Assembly: GCA_903813345.2 (NCBI GenBank)
Contig: CAIIXF020000124.1
Span: 186,001 to 250,000, forward strand
Reading direction: 5' to 3'
DNA: 64,000 nt
Source: Owenia fusiformis
Taxonomy: Eukaryota > Annelida > Polychaeta > Sabellida > Oweniidae
Shown here: in pieces, positions 11,601 to 23,200 of the stretch
How positions within the stretch are numbered: position 1 is the stretch's first letter
Layout of the letters: the number at the start of each line of letters is the position of its first letter
Notes under the pieces: generated by a model
The model's database searches: none
What the model saw: the letters and a program-made list of their open reading frames with translations, nothing else
What the model was told of the DNA's origin: nothing
Program-made: the position numbers and the translations under genes

Positions 11601-12925
11601 TGCTGAGATTCAATTATTGAGGGATCGTCTTCAGCTGAATGACAGTAAAATGTAAGTGCATGGAAACAAAATATTTTTAGTTGCAAAGAACTTGTTTTAG
11701 ATGAATTGTCAGCATATTCCAGAGAAACTTTGTGAGTTTACTCAATGAGAGACTGAGTAAACCTCTTGACTAATCAGAGTGATGAGATTTCTCGTCACCA
11801 AAGAAATGACCTTGAAACCCAAGGTGATGGATAATCTGTCACAATTTTTTCCACTAAATTTGCTCTAATTTGAACGATTACGTCCAATTTACACAAAAAT
11901 TGTTTAAAAATGTGTAGAAATGACCTCTGCTGACTAATATCACTAAATTTAGCATCACCTGTTGTATGTGTATGTAGTAATATGTCAAAAGTTCTCTTAT
12001 TTCAACCGATTTTAGAGACTGGGATTCAAGAGGTTAATAAAGACTTTGTAAAACTTTCATTATGCTAATGTTTCACAAAATTTGATGTTTGTTTTTCTAG
12101 GGAAAGTTTAAATCGAGAGATATCTACACTAAGGAGCAGAAACATTGAGCAAGATGCGGAAATCGACAGACTTAGAAGAGACTTGACCAATGAGAGATTT
12201 GAAAGGTAAAAGATTTCAGTCATCCATAATGTATTATTTTATAAATCCTTATTATGCTTAACAGAAGAGAACCCAATTAAAAGTAGTGCTGACATATTGC
12301 TTGTATATATTTTTATCATACATATCTATTCCACTGATCTCGGGTGTCTTTAGACTTAATTAGTGTATACTTGACATTTATGTGCATTTGAGCGTTTGCT
12401 CTCCAAATCGAGGAAATAAAGAATGATATCATATCATATCATAAGCTCATAAATGATTTCTTTTGGTGTCGTGTTTTGCATGAGTGCATGTTAGAACGGC
12501 GTGTAACTTCATTCTGAGCTTTGCCACGTAACGAGACACATTTTATTTTAATAAAATAAATTAGGATTTAGAACATTTACATGTCTTTGATTGATCGCGT
12601 ACCCTTTCCGCATTAATTTGAGGTTTTGAATGGCCGGGATCAATCAATTTCGATCAATGTTAATTTATATTTCTTTGTTAAGTCTTAACGTTCTCATTCA
12701 GAGTGCTCTTTCTATTTTATCATTACTTACATTTCCAGAGAGAGGACGTCTCAACAGCTCCGTCGCCTTGGTAACACCCCTCCCACAGATAGTGGAAGAG
12801 CTAGTAGGTCAACACGCATCAGTGCAACATCGTCAAGGTCTTCCATGAGTCCAACCAGACGCACCAGATCTCCCGACCGCTCATACAGTCGCACCAGTAG
12901 CAGGGCAGAAAATGGACACTTGTAA
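5693..12925 (+). CDS. CEP135: CEP135/TSGA10-family centriolar coiled-coil protein, C-terminal exons (5' part outside window)
   Basis: Six exons read at 5693-5803, 6932-7117, 10946-11155, 11449-11651, 12101-12205 and 12739-12925 join in frame and encode the last 333 residues. Nearly all is heptad-rich coiled coil, rich in Glu, Arg, Leu and Gln. Blocks such as VQDYMIEVKRVEELLAAK, ERSDLLEQYRLL, GSNLRLEVMTRESEIRR, SLEREIQ and EKNAEIQLLRDRL match my memory of the conserved C-terminal half of CEP135 and its paralogue TSGA10. The end is a Ser/Arg/Pro-rich tail with SPTRRTRSPDRS. In the family, CEP135 works at the centriole cartwheel and wall. Upstream exons must lie left of the window, so the piggyBac gene is intronic. 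The acceptor at 10946 is the last of 15 tandem junction copies. TSGA10 is the main alternative name; CEP135 is preferred because invertebrates usually carry the single ancestral gene. Confidence 0.85.
5804..6931. repeat. CEP135-like intron with a long imperfect palindromic element (about 6147-6874)
   Basis: The outer arms are inverted copies: the left arm holds CACTGTTCCACAACTAGTTAC from about 6163, and the right arm holds its complement ending near 6861. The match continues inward through a GTTTAAACCTACTTATAAGT-like block and a TTTGGCACAAAG block. Two internal GTTACATTGACGTT segments (about 6335 and 6819) each face a TCAAAGTAAC. The structure is a foldback or MITE about 730 bases long. No coding content. 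Confidence 0.6.
7205..8385. repeat. Non-autonomous DNA element with internal tandem duplication
   Basis: It starts near ATCCCAACGAACGAAG and ends near GTTTGTTGGGAT, a short inverted terminal match. A CCGT run follows the left end at about 7248-7265. Inside, a block of about 460 bases (from about 7345) is repeated almost exactly (from about 7806), sharing GACGGGACTTTTTCGC, ATTTTGGTAGTATATTCGC and CCAGGGGCCATGTATGG. The repeat carries AAAATGGC motifs like those of the element at 22451-24278. It lies in a CEP135-like intron. Confidence 0.65.
8386..10017. other. AT-rich intron sequence
   Basis: This is the rest of the CEP135-like intron between the exon ending 7117 and the exon starting 10946. 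I see no exon, no clear repeat and no RNA gene. Confidence 0.5.
10018..10978 (+). repeat. Tandem array of about 15 copies of an intron-exon junction (64-67 bp unit)
   Basis: Each unit consists of about 31 bases of intron end (TCTGACCCTTTGTGTTTCAT then AATTACAG) followed by about 33 bases equal to the start of the CEP135-like exon (CATATGCAAGCTAATAGAGC and onward to GAGGTGCAA). Fifteen CATATGCAAG starts occur, near 10053 and then every 62-67 bases, ending with the true exon at 10946. Most copies keep the AG acceptor; copies 2 and 6 have AAAG instead of ACAG. Two copies have three extra bases (ATTATTACAG). With a 64-base step, reading from an upstream acceptor through the next copy runs into TAA (GCA AGC TAA). 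Only the last acceptor therefore opens the full exon. Confidence 0.95.
12320..12443 (+). repeat. Possible retroelement tail ending in an ATATC microsatellite
   Basis: A stretch ending GGAAATAAAGAATGATATC is followed by repeats of ATATC to about 12441. Such short tails often end SINEs or LINEs. No promoter boxes or reverse-transcriptase coding were seen upstream, so this is only a hint. Confidence 0.3.
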
Positions 12926-13041
12926 CTTGTATAATGTAATCATTTGAATTTTATTTTTGATTGTTTTTATTTTTGATGTCAATATTGACTGTTAAATGGA
13001 TATGGAGTTCTTGCATATTTTTTATTTATATGGGTCCAAGT

Positions 13042-13047
13042 AATAAA
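13042..13047 (+). terminator. First AATAAA polyadenylation signal after the CEP135-like stop
   Basis: AATAAA lies 117 bases after the TAA at 12923-12925. A second AATAAA lies at 13568-13573 and more follow near 13784. Any of them could end the transcript. Confidence 0.45.
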
Positions 13048-14191
13048 TATCCAAGTACAAATTAGAGTGAATCACGTTCAACGGTTAAATGTGACAAATG
13101 TAACTAGGTGACATACTTTCTCAGTAATGATGAAATACTGTACTGTTATTAAAGTGTTTATTGCTTGGGGTATTGGAATACATAGCATCTGTGACTGCGA
13201 TTTAGAGAAATATTTGGCTCGAGGGCATGCCCTGAGGGAAAAAGCTCTAAATCTCAGTGCCATTGATGCAATTGAATATACCATTGTTTCATGTATTGAA
13301 ACCTCTACTAAAAGTAGTAGCTACTCAAAAATGGAATGAAATTTCATCAATTTTGTCTCACCCTGTAGATAAAATATGTAGACCAATCCTATAAATTAAA
13401 ACAAAAAAAAGGGTCTGCTTCTTTAAATGTATAACTATTTGAAAATACAGTCGTTACTGTATTTCTTACAGATTTTATTGGTAAATCAATCGATGCATTT
13501 ATGATGGAAATGTTTGTATATTATTGTATAATATTGTATTTTGTTATGAATCCTGCCATTAATTGTAAATAAATTGTAATATGTACGTCTCAGACAACAC
13601 TGCCACACTGCCATTGTTTATGTACAATTTATGTACATGTATATGTATATTGCTCTAGTATTAACAATGTAAATATAAAGTTAAGTAGATAGATTTTAAG
13701 CTTCATCTATATAGATGGAAATTTTACCAACTGATAATTATGAAATGAATTTGTAATATTTTATAGTTTTAACATGAAATAAATCAAATATATTATTGAA
13801 TATACAAATGTTTTTTTATCACAAATGTTTGATTCATATTTAACATTTACTGAAATGCTTGGATAACATTTTGTTGAAATTTTTGCGCTTCTGTGAAGAG
13901 CAAACAAACTATAACGATAATGTACAGCTACTCAGTATAGTATTTACCGATTTAGATTTTTATAGTGTTTGATTTGAAAATAACTACTGTAACTACTGTA
14001 CTGTGTTCGATGAGAAATCTTTTCAACATATAAGACATCTTGAAACAAATGTACCGCCACAATCATTAACGCAGGAACCTTAAAATGATAAGAGGCGTGT
14101 GTTTGTATGTGCACTTAAGTTCATTGTAAATATAGATTCCCTTTAGAAATAATGGTAAAAGAGCATTAAGTTTTTTACAACAATGATATAA
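13048..14191. other. Convergent 3' region between the CEP135-like gene and the GPCR
   Basis: This is AT-rich sequence holding the probable 3' untranslated region of the CEP135-like gene, with several AATAAA hexamers. It separates two genes that point at each other. Open frames at about 13078-13339 are short, lie on both strands and show no family signature. I see nothing else. Confidence 0.5.
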
Positions 14192-14197
14192 TTTATT
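14192..14197 (-). terminator. AATAAA just after the GPCR stop codon
   Basis: On the minus strand AATAAA begins eight bases after the TGA at 14207-14205. If used, the 3' untranslated region would be very short. Confidence 0.4.
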
Positions 14198-14204
14198 TAT
14201 TATT

Positions 14205-17200
14205 TCAAATAAGATCTGTTAGAACACATGTAGATTGTGCGATTGGATTCTGTTTTGTTGGGCTTGGCTCTGAGTCCTCGTCAATACTTTCTAGTCTCAC
14301 CCTAGAGGGCGCTAGAACGGGATCTGCAGAAACACGCCGAGACGTGTGTTTTTTCTCGTGTAATGCTCGCATGGCATGTAAATCTACCAACAAGGAACTC
14401 TCTGCTGTGATAGATTGACTCCTGGCTTTGTCATATGTTAAAGTGTCTAGGTCAACCCCGCCATAATTTAATTTAGGAACTTCTAAGAATTGCCCTGATG
14501 AGTTTGTCATTGAGACTGATCCTCCTCGTTTTGGAAGTGGTGCTAAATCAGCTTCCACTTGCCTGAGGTCGCTTATGTAGGAGTCCTGAGTGATCTCAGA
14601 TGTACAGATACTGTTCCTGTATGCGCTGTCACTGGCTGCACTAAATGCAGATGAAGATCTGGTTGTTTTGGTGGTGATAGTCGCATTGGATGCCATGCTG
14701 TGATGTCGTGTATCTGCTTCACGGAATCGTGTGTTCTTAACACGTTTCCTTTTCTTCTGTCCACGTAGCATCCTCTTCAATGTATGGCGGAATCGTTTAT
14801 TTGTCATTGTGTATATGTATGGATTTATAGCGCTGTTCATCAAAAGAAGCCATGTAGCTATAGCATGTATCTCAGGCGTGGAGGGATCATGGCCAGTATG
14901 GTTATCAATGGTCGTTTTCATACTGACAACGACATAGGGAAACCAGCAGATGAGGTATACGAGGATCAACGCGAACAATCGTAACGTTGCCTTAAGGCTC
15001 TTTTTCGTATTTGACTGACCGACATTTGAAGTTGTGCTTGTTGTGTCATGATCAAAGTCAGCATTGCTTGCGACACTGTTTTCTTCATGATCTACTTGTG
15101 AAAAGTTCTCCCCCGAGTGTGTGCTATTGAACATGGATATCCTTGCGATTGGGTCTAACATGGCTAATGCAAGTGCACCTGAGTTTGTCCCAGTGGTCGG
15201 GCTGTTATGTTGATCCCTGGTTAACTGGATTGAGATATCAGCGATACGCCTAGCATGCTGCCGCGCCACCTTTATAATCTTAACGTAGCAGTATGTGATA
15301 ACCATCAATGGAAATGCGAAACAGGTCACCAACATAAATATGGCGTAACTCAGATGATACGTCCAATCTATGCTACAGATGTACCTGAACTTTCTGTAGT
15401 CTATATTGCCCCAACCTAGCAATGGTAAAGTGCTACATATAACGGCCTGGGTCCATATCCAGATTACGACTTTGGTGATGTATTTGATGCTGGAGCGAGA
15501 GGTGTACTCGAAGCAGTTGATGATGGCCTGGTATCGATCCATTGAGATTGAAGCAAGGCTCAGAGCTGAACCGATGCAGCATACGCTTGTCAGGAAACCA
15601 GCTATCTTGCAACCCGCCTGGAAAACAAAATACACACAGTGAGGTCTAGAAATGTTTAAAAAACCATATAATAACAATTCAGAAATTATGCATTTTCTCG
15701 AGTATAAAATGCATGCTACTGCTGACAGACATTAGACTGAATTAAGCGCAAATTGCTATTTTCATATTTTTCTTGTTGAATATGTATCTTCAGCGTTAAT
15801 CAAATTTTACCCTCGTTCAAAATACGAACTACAACCCCCTCATAAGATTGGTAACCCGGACATTACTGCAACTAACGGCTTCCGGCTACCGGATTAACCA
15901 ATTATTTTATGACCAACTCATTAAAATATGAATAGAATAGTGGCAGGTACTATTCATATTTAAATGAGTTGCCCATAAATAGTAGGTTAATCCGATAGCC
16001 GACAGTCGAAAGTTGCAAGCTAAGATAGTATATTAAACCCTTGCCCGTAGCCAGCTTTTACCAGGGGGGGGGGGCTTTTTGCAAGGGGGGGAGCTTTTTC
16101 ACAATTTTGGCTAAAAATCATGCGAAAAATTCTCAGAATGGTGAAAAACTGCATGATTTTGAAAGAATTTCTGGCCAGGGGGGAGCTTCCGCTCCCCCAG
16201 CTCCCCCTCTGGCTACAACGGGCCTGAAACCCTGTCTTGAAAATTTGCAACAACGCTACCCATTAATAATACAATCATTCTTGAAGATTAATTGATAATT
16301 TGTAAATGTTCATGAGACGAGCACATAATTTCAAAGGGGGTGATGACCTAACTATGATTCGCTCTTCTATTTCTGTTTGCTTCTTTGTGAATTGGAGCGT
16401 GATGACCTTAGTATGATTGATAACACATAATTCAATTTATAAATAACCGGAGATGAAATGAGAAGCTCCTTTCAAGTTGATGTAAAGCATTATCATGCCA
16501 TGATTAAACCTCCTTCCTTCTCAAGTCTCAGATGTCAGATAAAAAGATGTGATGAGTGTCATAACACTTTTTAAATAACCTGTTCCTCTCAACGATGCCA
16601 TTCTGTTGTGGGTGTTAAGGTGATGACTTTAAGTTCATTCGTCCGTTTTATGGGTCTTTAAATGAAAGCATTTATTGAAAATCTTGATTTTTTGTTCTTG
16701 GCCTATATACAGGGTGGGCCAAAAAAAACCACCCCCCTAGCCATTACTCCTGATAAATATTTATTTTTCAACATGTACACCAACAATGATATATCATTTT
16801 AAAGATAATTTAATTTGCAACAAAATGATATATACTAGCACCATTTTCAACAACCCCATATAGAAATATAACCAATTATGTGACATGGGGGTCAAAAAAC
16901 ACCTTTTCAAATTTTCTCGATTTTGCAAACAAAAGCCTATTTCTACCAAATTTTACTGTTCAGTTCAAAATTGCAACATTGTCATGAGTCTTTCATGATT
17001 GGATATTATATATTGTTTTCATTCAGTTTTTGAACCATGCATGCTCAATAAACATGTATATGCTTATAAAACAAATTAATTTCTTCTTCAGTCTGTCCAA
17101 ATATGGCTCAATAGACCCACCCCCGGACCCATCCTCTGATCAGATTATTCGCTTAAGACGCGGAAGCCATTCGTTGATGGCATAATTGATGGATGTATGC

Positions 17201-20200
17201 GGAAGTACCATTCAACTGCTAGTTATTCTTTCTTTTAGTTCCTCTTCATCCCTGATAGGCTGGGTATCTTTAAATACCAAATGTTTTAGATGCCCCCAGG
17301 TATGGTAATCAACATTATTGGCATCTGGACTGTCAGTAAGCCATTTGTCCGGGCTAGAGATGGTGTCATTTCGAATCTCCAAAAACTCCAGGGTAGCATT
17401 GGACCTGTGTGATGAAGCACTTTCCTATCAGAAAATGAATTTTTTTACATGTTTTCTATATCCTTGAGGAGTCCTTTTTAACACATCGTGTCATTTACAT
17501 TCAGAGTATAGTTTTGCTCCTGGTTCAACAAAAAGGGCCTGTACGGTCTCTCCTTTTTGGGAAACACCGAGTGGACACCACTGCCCTTTCAGAAAAATGT
17601 CATCTCGATTTGAGTAGCCTTTTATTGCAAATGTCCCTATTCTTGCTTACTGATATATAGAGTATATCCTGTTGATTACATGTATAGTACTTGGGGCATT
17701 TAGAACAGTTGGTCTATGAAGATCACAAGCCTATCAGGGATGTAGACAGACTGAAAGAATGAATAATTACGAGTTGGATGGTACTTCCGCAGAGATCCAT
17801 CAATTATACCAATGGCTTTTGCGTCTTTAGAGAATAATCTGATCAGAGGATGGGTCCAGGGGGTGGGTCTATTGAGCCATATTTGGACAGACTTAAGAAG
17901 AAATTAATTTGTTTTATAAGCATACACATGTTTATTAAGCACGAATGGTTCAAAAACTGAATGAATATAATATATAATATCCAATTATGAAAGACTCATG
18001 ACAATGTTGCAATTTTTAACTGAACGGTAAAATTTGGTAGAAATAGGCTTTTGTTTGCAAAATCGAGAAAAATTGAAAAGGTGTTTTTTGACCCCCATGT
18101 CACATAATTGGTTATATCTCGAGCCAGGGTTGTTGAAAATTGTTCTATTATATATCATTTTGTTGCAAATTAAATTATCTTTAAAATGATATATCATTGT
18201 TGGTGTACATGTCAGAAAATAAATATTTATCAGGAGTAATGGCTAGGGGGGTGGGTTTTTTTGGCCCACCCTGTAGAGGATTTCACCCCACTTTTGGTCG
18301 GGGGAAGAGCTATACGTGTTTAAGATAGACTTAAAGAGTTCATGGTCTTAAGTAAAGATTAACAAACGCGTTTCGAGCTCACAATTGCAAGATAATGTTA
18401 CGTCGCCTAGCTTAGCATGTTCAGTGTCATAGGCAGCGTCACCATTGCCAACCCAACTCCCAAAACATCGAATGGGAAAGTTATATGCAGTAGATCCAAA
18501 AATGAGATGAAATTAACCAAATAACATTGATGCACATGTGTCAGTTAAGGACAAAACATAAAAACCATCATCAGATCATGCAGGGGCTGAGTGACCCCTC
18601 CTTTCAGGTCATGTACCTCATACATATATCAGATTATACGTCATCAGATAATACGACATACGTCTGAAGCATCTAATCTGATTGACACCTCTATGTTTTA
18701 CAAATGAATCCTTTATTCTCAGACATGGAAACGATTATAACCCAAAGAAGCTAGTTTGACAACTACGGAATTGTGTAATATATGCATCAATTGATCAATA
18801 ATGAATATAAATAAAAAATGAAAATTGAACATGAGTATATGGGTAAAATCTGGTTCACTTATTGCCCAGTTTGTTGAATTAATTCAACATACTCAAAGGG
18901 ACTATCTGACATCGCGAGCAATGAGCTCATATTAGTAGCGGGGCCTTGAAAGATATGATAACATTGAAATAAGACATTTTCCTTGAAACCTTATTTATTA
19001 ATTATAAAGTACGAGTACATACATAAAACACTGCAAATAATACTAAGTGACACCATGAGGAATATATTATTACAAGAGCAAAAAGGATCAATTTAACTAG
19101 TTAAAAAGTGTAATGTATAAGACTCCTAAAATAATACGGTAAATATAATGAGCCAAAAACGACATCATTAACCTTCATAGACAAGGCAAATTGTAACCGA
19201 ATGTAAATCAAATATTAGAAGTTGTAAACACTATTTAATAACGTTAACCACATTCTGTTATAGCAAGGTGAAACAAGTTCTGTCGAGTGGCTATAAATTA
19301 ATTTACCTTTCTAGGTAAGATCCAAGTGCTTCTAATTTAGTGTCTTGAAATTGCTCTTATTCTTGATATGAAATCATATGTCATGAGAGCCGACGCTGAT
19401 ACGGTGATAAGCTCTTTAGTTCTCTGTCGAACATATTTAATCTGTGTTAGGCCATTACAAATTAAATTGTGTTTAGCGACTTGTTCACTCTGGACCATTC
19501 AAAGGTGCACAATACGCCAACTCTGTAAATCATGACATGTTTTGGCTTTGATTTAATTCTTAAAAGTTTCAGAACCGAATTGGGATTAAATAATTAATTT
19601 GTATTTGATTAGGTATCCTTAATGCATTGCTCGAACTCGCACTTCTTGAAATTCAATCTTCTATTAGTGTGCAGGTAGTTAGTTTATGGCATAATATGCC
19701 ATAAACTATGATAAACTTTCTAAGTGTGTCACGCGGTATTCCTCGTGTTCTCAGCAGCCATTCTTCGTCTTTTCAGTTGTGCAATTTGCTATTAAGCAGA
19801 AAAAGTCTTAGAAGTCTTTACGTTCATTTCTCATTAATTGGTTCTCAGGTGTTCTCTAGCATAAGTATGTTATTATTAGACGAATATATAGTGACCATCA
19901 GTGCAAATAATTTCCCCGATGGTTTATATGTCTACTAATATGTACCTGAGGTTGTACATGTATTACGGACTATGACGTCGGCTTTGGGAGCGGCCATTGA
20001 CACTTTGACACTCACTCGGGTCTTTCTATTTAATTTGAGAGTGGATTTGTCAGTTCCACATCGTTCGAGACTTACTGCTAGTTACTGAGCGATAAATTTG
20101 ATAAATTAATTAGCGATACATTTGGTTATTTTGATAAAGGGCACACATGAAATAAGCATTATCAGATAATATAGATTTTGATATTATCGCTAACATCGAT

Positions 20201-23200
20201 AAATCTGAAAATGCTTATTTCACGTGGGCCCTTTTCTCAAAAACGTATGCCCCATACCCTGAAGAATTTATCGCTATCTTTAAACAGGACTGAACTTATT
20301 TCACGTGGGCCCTTTTCTTGGTAACATTTGCTCCAGACCTTTGTTTTTGTCAAAATCATCGCTCTCGCTATCATCGCTACTTGGGCTTTAAGCTAAAATG
20401 ATTTTTCCAATTGAGTTAAGATTATCGAAATTAACAAACATTTATCAATTTTTAATTAATGAAAACTCCCATTGAGATAATACGGGGCCTGGGAAATCAT
20501 GCAAAAAATCAAATATCACATATCCTTATATGGTACTGTAGGAGCCTTGTATGTAAGGGTATAGGTGGAACTCTTATTTAAAGAAACAAAATAAAAGTAT
20601 CTAAATAATAAATATCATAAAGCCAAATAATTGTCATCAACTCAGCCTACTCGTGATGCTAAATAATATCATGTTCGTCAATAAATGAGTATACCGCTCT
20701 AGGACCGTGACAACCTGGCAAGTTGTTTGTATTTTTATCTTGTCAGATGTAAGAAATAAGTCACGGATAAAAGCTAAGTAATAAATTATATCACAAGTTC
20801 TTATCAGGCTAATAATGTTCATCGATCAAATATGTATCAATCATGTATTTCAGTAGCAGAACCGAGCGAATAATGGATGAACTACGATTTTCTACAGCTA
20901 ATATTTGCTCGACTAATTTATAAATGTCGCTGGATGATAAATTATCCATTATTTATTGTAACGCTTTTGTACCTGTTTATTCAATGTTCTCTTGTCGCTG
21001 GCTAGAGAATGTACTACACTGTTACCCATGAATATTCTGATAAGTCTCATAATGTACACTCCCCCGCATAAGTTTGGCAACTGGAAGTACATTTTTGGAT
21101 CACGTGACATATCATGTGGTTGGTGATTAAAAAAAACGTTGTCTTAAATTTCCGAACTATTGTAAGACTGAAAATTTAGATTAAAAGATTGACATTGACA
21201 GGCGGCGATTTGCTATTAAATGAAAACGTCTGATTGCTAAACTTCTGGAGGGGAGTGTATAGTACAACCATTTAAACGAGCGATTTGAATTAACAGTTTC
21301 CGTAACATTCACAAGGAATTTTAAATAAAGCAGAGTGAGGCGCTTCGTTTTTATTATTGCGCTCTCTGTCTCTCAGTCAGAAAATAATTGACTGCGTTAC
21401 TACACATCATTTTGCAATCAAACATTGTTTATCATACAAAATAGATCGTTAATTACATTTCTATATCAAGCTCGTCTTTTCGATGGTATCTAGCTAGGCA
21501 CGCGAGCTCACATTGTATGACGGGTAAGGGTTCCTCCTCTTAACGTTGCATGACGGGTATGTATTCATCCTCTTTATAGACGTACTACCAAGTATACTCG
21601 TTATTTTAACCAAACCACGTTGCGAAAGGATCTGAAATTGATTAATTATCATCTCAGGTTTATATTTTAAGTGGCGAAGGAAGAGCATGATATTATGATT
21701 AATTATTTAATCACTTCATTCGATTAATGACGTTGGGTTTATTTTCGGTTGATATTGTAATCGTTCGTTTTGAACACGGGTGTTAGTTTATTTGGTGAAC
21801 GTGCATTCGATCTACACATCTTTATTGATTTCCACAAAGACAAGATCATCTTCAATGTTGACAATCGAGGGTTATGGTTGAACATGTAATCAATCACGTT
21901 GCGCGTATTTTGAAAGGTTGAAGGTGACGATTTTCGACGTCAAGTGTCGCTCTGCTAAAGTGGTAGCAAAGAAAAGCGATTGTAAATGTTCAATAAATCT
22001 TTTCAAAAGGTAATATTTCAATTTCCGCAGAATTCTAGGATCTTTTGGGAAATAGATATGACAGTCAATAGTGTGATCAAAAATACTGTAAAATTGTTTA
22101 GAAAGCTTACTCCAAACTTGTCTCTCCTCTTTGTTGGCTATTTACCTCAGAGGCGAAGGATGAAATTAAAACCAGATACATTTCAATGAGATTTCTAACA
22201 GGCGAGAGAATATTATTCTCACATTTTATCCAGTTTTCCTGAGTAAAAGGTTCTCGTAAAATGTTTAATGCTCACCGTGATGTTTTATATTGGTACTAAA
22301 ACTGCACAATGCAAAATATGTAAAGGCTTGGTGTAACCCAGGATTTGTCCTAAGGATACTCCCTATCATAGAAATCATGTAAAAGTGTTTTGATTGCCCA
22401 GTATACCAGGTAGATCCTAAAAATTAAAGTTAAGCCTAATGATTTTTACTATGGTGGGCCAAAAATACACAAATTTAAAGATGAATATAATAGGATATGC
22501 GTTAATCATTTCCTAACAATATGACACCATCCGATTGAAAACTGATTGATTTTGTGGTCGCACATGACACCCATGGTGTCAATTTTAGCCTCCAGCTCCA
22601 CAGGAAAACACAAGAACACAAACGTGTACAATATGTCCCCACCTATGGGTAATCCTGTCAAATGATTATCCTAAAAATGAGTAGACAAGACTTTACCGAC
22701 ACAATTTGAGGACGGAGAATCCAAAATGGCCATCTTTAAATTTACCAAGAATGACAAAAAATTAGTCAGTTCTAGATTTTCATACTAAGAACCACCCCTG
22801 AAAATTTGAAATTGATCCCTCACACAGTTAACCAGAAAACATGTAAACAAGACGTTACAGACAAGATTTGAGGACAGAAAATCCAAAATGGCTGCCTTGA
22901 CATTTATCCAGAATGCCAAAAACTAATCTGTTCTAGATTTTCATACTAAGAATCATCCCTGAAAATTTAAAATTGATGTACCAAACAGTTCACCTGGAAA
23001 TGTGTAGACAAGACTTTACGGGCAAGATTTTAGGACGGAAAATCCAAAATGGCTGCCTTGACATTTACCCAGAATGCCCAAAAACTAATCAGTTCTAGAT
23101 TTTCATAATAAGAATCATCCCTGAAAATTTGAAATTGATCTACCAAACGGTTCACCTAAAAACGCGTAGACAAGACTTTACGGGCAAGATTTTAAGACGG

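Larger units (their letters stand above)
16710..18273. mobile_element. Mariner/Tc1-like foldback element with two outward-facing transposase fragments
   Basis: The ends are CAGGGTGGGCC and its complement, flanked by TA on both sides (16708-16709, 18274-18275), the target duplication of IS630/Tc1/mariner elements. The inverted arms are about 530-560 bases. The middle carries two decayed transposase C-terminal pieces: one on the minus strand about 17410-17100 (with DSPDANNVDYHTWGHLK, matching the mariner SPDLNPxDYxxWGxLK block), and a second, diverged one on the plus strand about 17671-17830 (HLEQLVYEDHKPIRD). Both read outward, so the element looks like two 3' halves fused. Frameshifts and stops are present; it is not autonomous. 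Confidence 0.8.
18276..22450. other. GPCR intron without genes
   Basis: About 4.2 kb of AT-rich intron. It holds a few short structures: a 29-base palindrome at 19680-19708 (TAGTTTATGGCAT arms), a hairpin at 20137-20233, a second copy of the hairpin's CTTATTTCACGTGGGCCC arm near 20297, and a MITE at 21056-21258. No exon or RNA gene is seen. Confidence 0.5.

Noticed and set aside
13078-13339. Overlapping open frames downstream of the CEP135-like gene
   Set aside because: Both strands are open by chance in a 3' untranslated region; the composition is ordinary and no motif is seen.
14731-15642. Plus-strand open frames over the GPCR exon
   Set aside because: They are antisense shadows of the receptor exon, which has clear seven-helix motifs on the minus strand.
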